This document shows, piece after piece, positions 60,721 through 64,000 of a DNA stretch of 64,000 nucleotides. Source of the DNA: Ceratobasidium sp. AG-K (lineage: Eukaryota; Basidiomycota; Agaricomycetes; Cantharellales; Ceratobasidiaceae); the NCBI GenBank assembly GCA_037039685.1, contig JAWNGF010000003.1:372001-436000 (forward strand). Direction: 5' to 3'. A program made the position numbers and the translations under genes. Numbering within the stretch: the stretch's first letter is position 1; each line of letters opens with the position of its first letter. The notes below the pieces were generated by a model. That model saw nothing but the letters and a program-made list of their open reading frames with translations, did no database searches and was not told the DNA's origin.

Positions 60721-62949
60721 CCAAAGGCAGCACGACGACGTCGACCCCCTGGCCAAGAGTACACGTAGGAATTGCTTCGGGTGCGGGGAGAAGTGAGGTA
60801 TTAGCGCCAAGAGAGATACACGAGGCCGATACGCCTGGGGATGTTGTGTCTAGCCCTGGTGCATGAGCTGTAAGTGAAGAGGATTATCGTAAGAATGTCA
60901 TACTTGTGTGGGGTAGCTCCGAGAAACGACATTGTTTTCGCAATGCCACGAGTACGAATTAGGTTAGCAAGGTTAGGCGCTATCTTAGGTTTGGCGGATC
61001 ACGATGCGTGGGGAAATTGTACCGGTCATTGAGCACTAAAAGCCGCGTGCACACTCATCCCTCAAGCCCTCCTTGGTTAACTTCATAAACGGTGCAATTT
61101 CAAGTGACAGAAATAGAGAACCGGTTCTGCTTTTGGTGATAAACAACCCCGTTCCCCGATCATTCACATCCTTCCGTTGTCATGAACGGCCGAACATGAG
61201 TATCGGCCCCACTATAATAGCCCTGGAATATCTCTTAGTTCAAATCTACTCATCCGATAGATTGACTTGTCGAGCCGAACAGCGCTTGCGACCCAGTTTT
61301 GATGGGCGCCTATCTTAGGTAATCACTTTTGAATCGTGGCGCCTAACGCGAGTTCCACAAATGGCGAGGAGGCTGAGTGTATCCGTCGTGCCTCTTAGGA
61401 CTATCTGTTGCGTTGGTTCATACGGTACAAGTATTCACACTGTATTAGATGTCAATCTGCCGTTACGAACCGCCCTCACGGCAAAACCAACCTTTATTTA
61501 TTTCGCGACTCCAGTCGAGTGCGTGCTTGACACGAGACCGCCCAATAACTCTGGGACGCTGATAATTACACTGCTGCAAACCAATCACTGAGTCCGGATT
61601 GATAAGAACTGCCGACGCTCCTGAACGCTTCGGCACTAGAGCCCTAGGCTCGCGATTGCGCTGTTCGGCGGCCCGTGGAATACTTAGCTGGAACGAAGTT
61701 TGTGCATTTTGGTCACGAGAACGCCGTCCTAGTGGAGTGCTGCGGGGCCTTGCAAGCACTCCAAGTCACGGGATCCTTAAGGGCCTGAGGTTATCTCTTG
61801 ATGATAGACCCTACTCAGACACCGATCAACACTCAAAGTATCAATTAGGCTCACAATGCTTGGAAGTTGGAACTTCGATGCCAATCAAATGAGGGTCGAG
61901 GCTGAGTACATGGACGTAAGACAGCCGTCATTGATCGAGATTTCCAATCGCTTACTTCGCGGTTCGTATCCAAAACAGCTGCTTCTATCCCCAGAACACA
62001 GACAACGGGCGGATATTTCCGCCCCATCCGAGTTCACACCGCGGCTTGGCAAACGTCGAAACAAAACACTAGCCGGCCAGGTCGTCTTCCCGCGGAGTGG
62101 ATGTAGCGTTTAGTAGAAGAGTGTGCGAGACGAGTATAAAGTAGATGATAAGCTCTGGCCCCAGTAGGTCCGCCTAGCTCCGAGGTCGGGGAGCTGTCTA
62201 ATCTGATGTCAGAAAGAGCCGAGATACCGGCCGATGTCTTCAGGTAGGTGGTTGATTCGTGATCTGACGATTCAAGATTGGGTACACACCCTTGCAAATA
62301 TTGTCCCGTTACTCACTCTAGGGAGGATTAGCAGTTTTTGCCGGAGGAAACCCCGTGTAAATTACAGATAGTGTCATCAATTTCATAGGATTACTCAGCA
62401 GTGAAAGCGTGCGGAAAACGTCCAAGATTCTGTACGAGCTTCGCCTCGTGTCAGAACCCCCTGCAAACTATTATGACTTCGCCGGATGTTGGCCACGTTT
62501 TCGTTCCATTCTGGGACGTGAGAAACTCGTGTGAAGATCCGGGGAAGCGTTCACACTTCCCCGAGCTTTCGGTCCCGCGAAACCTCAAGATTTTCTCCCG
62601 GGGGGATCGAAGCCGAATGAGCGACAAATGTTGACGTTTTGTTTCCTTTTTCAGCGCATTTCGCTTTAATTTCGCCACACTTTCGCACCGGTAAAATGCG
62701 GTGGAACTGTCGAGCGACTCCACAATATCTCAGCCGCTGCAAATCCCGAGGAAACGAGGTGCGCTTACCTTTCACGTCAACTAGGTTTCCCCTCGGCTAA
62801 ATCAACACGCGTTTTTCCCGTTTTCCCCCGGGTGAGTTTCGCTCACAATATCCAAACTTCGTATATCATTTTTCTATGTATAGAAACGGGTATAATTTCA
62901 CTTGAGTCAAAAAAAATAGAACATTTTCTCGCCGTTCTGGCGCCCTGTG
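60721..62949. other. Long intergenic stretch, no gene seen
   Basis: About 2.2 kb between the two fasciclin copies. A plus frame at 61599-61892 and other short frames match nothing I know. From about 62400 to 62830 the sequence is rich in short C/G runs and poly-T (TTTTTCCCGTTTTCCCCCGGG). It looks like repeat-derived DNA, but no terminal repeats or coding remnants were identified. Confidence 0.45.
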
Positions 62950-63593
62950 AGAAACACCTAGGCTTTGTGTAGAGGTATAACTGTATGCTATGATCTGGTA
63001 AGGGACAATGAAACGGCGAAAACACCACGAGCTCGAGATTCGCTTGGGACCTGGAGACCCTGGTGAAGGGTACTTCGCACCTAAGGCGTCTGAGTACATC
63101 GGGAGTACCCGGGTGAAGGGAGGGCCACGGCAAAATACTGTGGCTCAGAAACCACCCTCTTTGTACCTCTAGCCACCTGGAGGAAAGCAAGATTAGCTTA
63201 TTCTATAGGACTAGGGCCGGGGTTTTAAATAACAGCCAGGCCGCAGTGGGTTCCATCGCCGCAACGGCACTGGTACTTGGGCAGGGTTACGAGCCGATGG
63301 CTATGTAATACATGTTACAATTGCGCTATGACCCCAAGAAGGTCTAATACTCAAACCGGCAATGGCTTCTTGATCAGGTGCCCAATCTAAGTATACAGAG
63401 TCCAATTCATTGTTTCATATTGTATTTACAGAAGGACACCACAGTAGCGCGAACATCAGAGGATAAAAGTAGTCCGATCGAGAAAGTCAAAGACAAGAGA
63501 TAATAGAATTAGTACCTGTCCACTCCCTTGGGCTTTGTCGCCCGAGAGTCAGCGTCCTTGGGTGCAAGAGTCAAATATATGCGCAACATACAT
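62950..63593. repeat. Duplicated 3' flank of the fasciclin gene, copy 2
   Basis: This is the partner of 58860-59517 in the same orientation, about 4.1 kb away, with scattered substitutions and small gaps. It includes the hairpin GCCCGAG arm near 63540. Confidence 0.8.
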
Positions 63594-64000
63594 CTACTCA
63601 AGCAACGGCGTATTGATCACATGAATCACACCGTTGTTGGTTGTCACATCCGAACGGATGACCCGTGACTTGACACACCCGTAAACAACATATAGCTCGT
63701 CGCCTTCCCTCTTAAACCTGAGAGTATGTCCTTGACAGTCGAAGCCGGAGTGATCTTGGTGTCAATTTCCTATATGTTGATATTCCTGAAATTCCCGATG
63801 GTCTTTGCGGTGGAGTTCCCTGCCGTGCCGCGGGTGGCTCGACGACTGTCAGAGGAGATATAAATGACCTATCTCAGGAAGGTCAATAATAGGTAGATAA
63901 CTAAACCAACGAGGCAAATTACCTGGACTTGAGGGCGTCCTCCAAGTTTGACAAACTCGGGGTCGTCCCAGAGAGTTGGCAAGACCAAGCGCTGCGGCTC
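63594..64000 (-). pseudogene. Fasciclin gene copy 2, broken by an internal deletion (runs off window)
   Basis: Positions 63594-63722 match the last exon of the intact gene, with the stop conserved at 63594. From 63723 on, the match jumps to exon 3 of the intact gene at about 59950 and continues through intron 2 into exon 2 at the window edge. About 300 bp, including intron 3 and the FAS1 H1 box, is missing. The junction shifts the reading frame (KDILSGLRGKATS instead of RFKREGDEL) and leads to an early stop. Only the 3' part is visible, and the 5' end lies outside. Confidence 0.85.

Noticed and set aside
62400..62830. Terminal region of a DNA transposon
   Set aside because: The base composition is unusual, but I could not find inverted terminal repeats, a target duplication or transposase remnants.

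Overview
The window is nuclear DNA of a filamentous basidiomycete, most likely an Agaricomycete of the Rhizoctonia/Ceratobasidium type. The evidence is very intron-dense genes (introns mostly 45-65 bp, GT-AG), several micro-exons, dispersed promoters without operons, a DUF6535-type membrane protein and Copia-class retroelement debris. The genus is an inference; the fungal assignment is firm. Most genes are split over several short exons, so gene models here were rebuilt by joining frames at splice sites and checking that exon lengths sum to a multiple of three.

Positions 1-26.9 kb are a conventional, gene-dense housekeeping region. In order it holds the end of a leucine-rich-repeat gene (-, running off the left edge), porphobilinogen synthase HEM2 (+), ARF1 GTPase (-), HIR1/HIRA histone chaperone (+), protoporphyrinogen oxidase HEM14 (+), an ASCC1/AKAP7-type 2H phosphoesterase (-), two tandem CYP53-like cytochromes P450 (+), CCR4 deadenylase (+, with one apparent frameshift) and a metallo-beta-lactamase-fold hydrolase (+, also with one apparent frameshift). 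After these come a secreted beta-carbonic anhydrase built from micro-exons (-), an unrecognised gene (-) and a POT/PTR2 peptide transporter (-).

Positions 26.9-59 kb are accessory and repeat-rich, dominated by one family of secreted S8 subtilases. Three copies look intact (two minus, one plus, the inner pair head-to-head). Their first four exons have identical lengths (102, 519, 383, 926 nt), and they share a CACGTG promoter block at a nearly fixed distance from the start. Around them lie a mini-copy with only the two ends of the gene, a decayed copy split by a truncated Copia element, duplicated 3' flanks, a large DUF6535 gene and a decayed fragment of that gene's 3' part. A hypothetical membrane-protein gene also sits here.

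Positions 59-64 kb hold a secreted fasciclin-domain protein and, on the right edge, a second copy of that gene and its 3' flank. The second copy is broken by an internal deletion of about 300 bp. About 2.2 kb between them holds no gene I can support.

Taken together, the left half is conserved cell biology (heme, vesicle traffic, chromatin, mRNA decay, xenobiotic oxidation). The right half is a birth-and-death zone for secreted proteases and cell-surface proteins, probably used in nutrient release or host contact. No tRNA, rRNA or CRISPR was seen.
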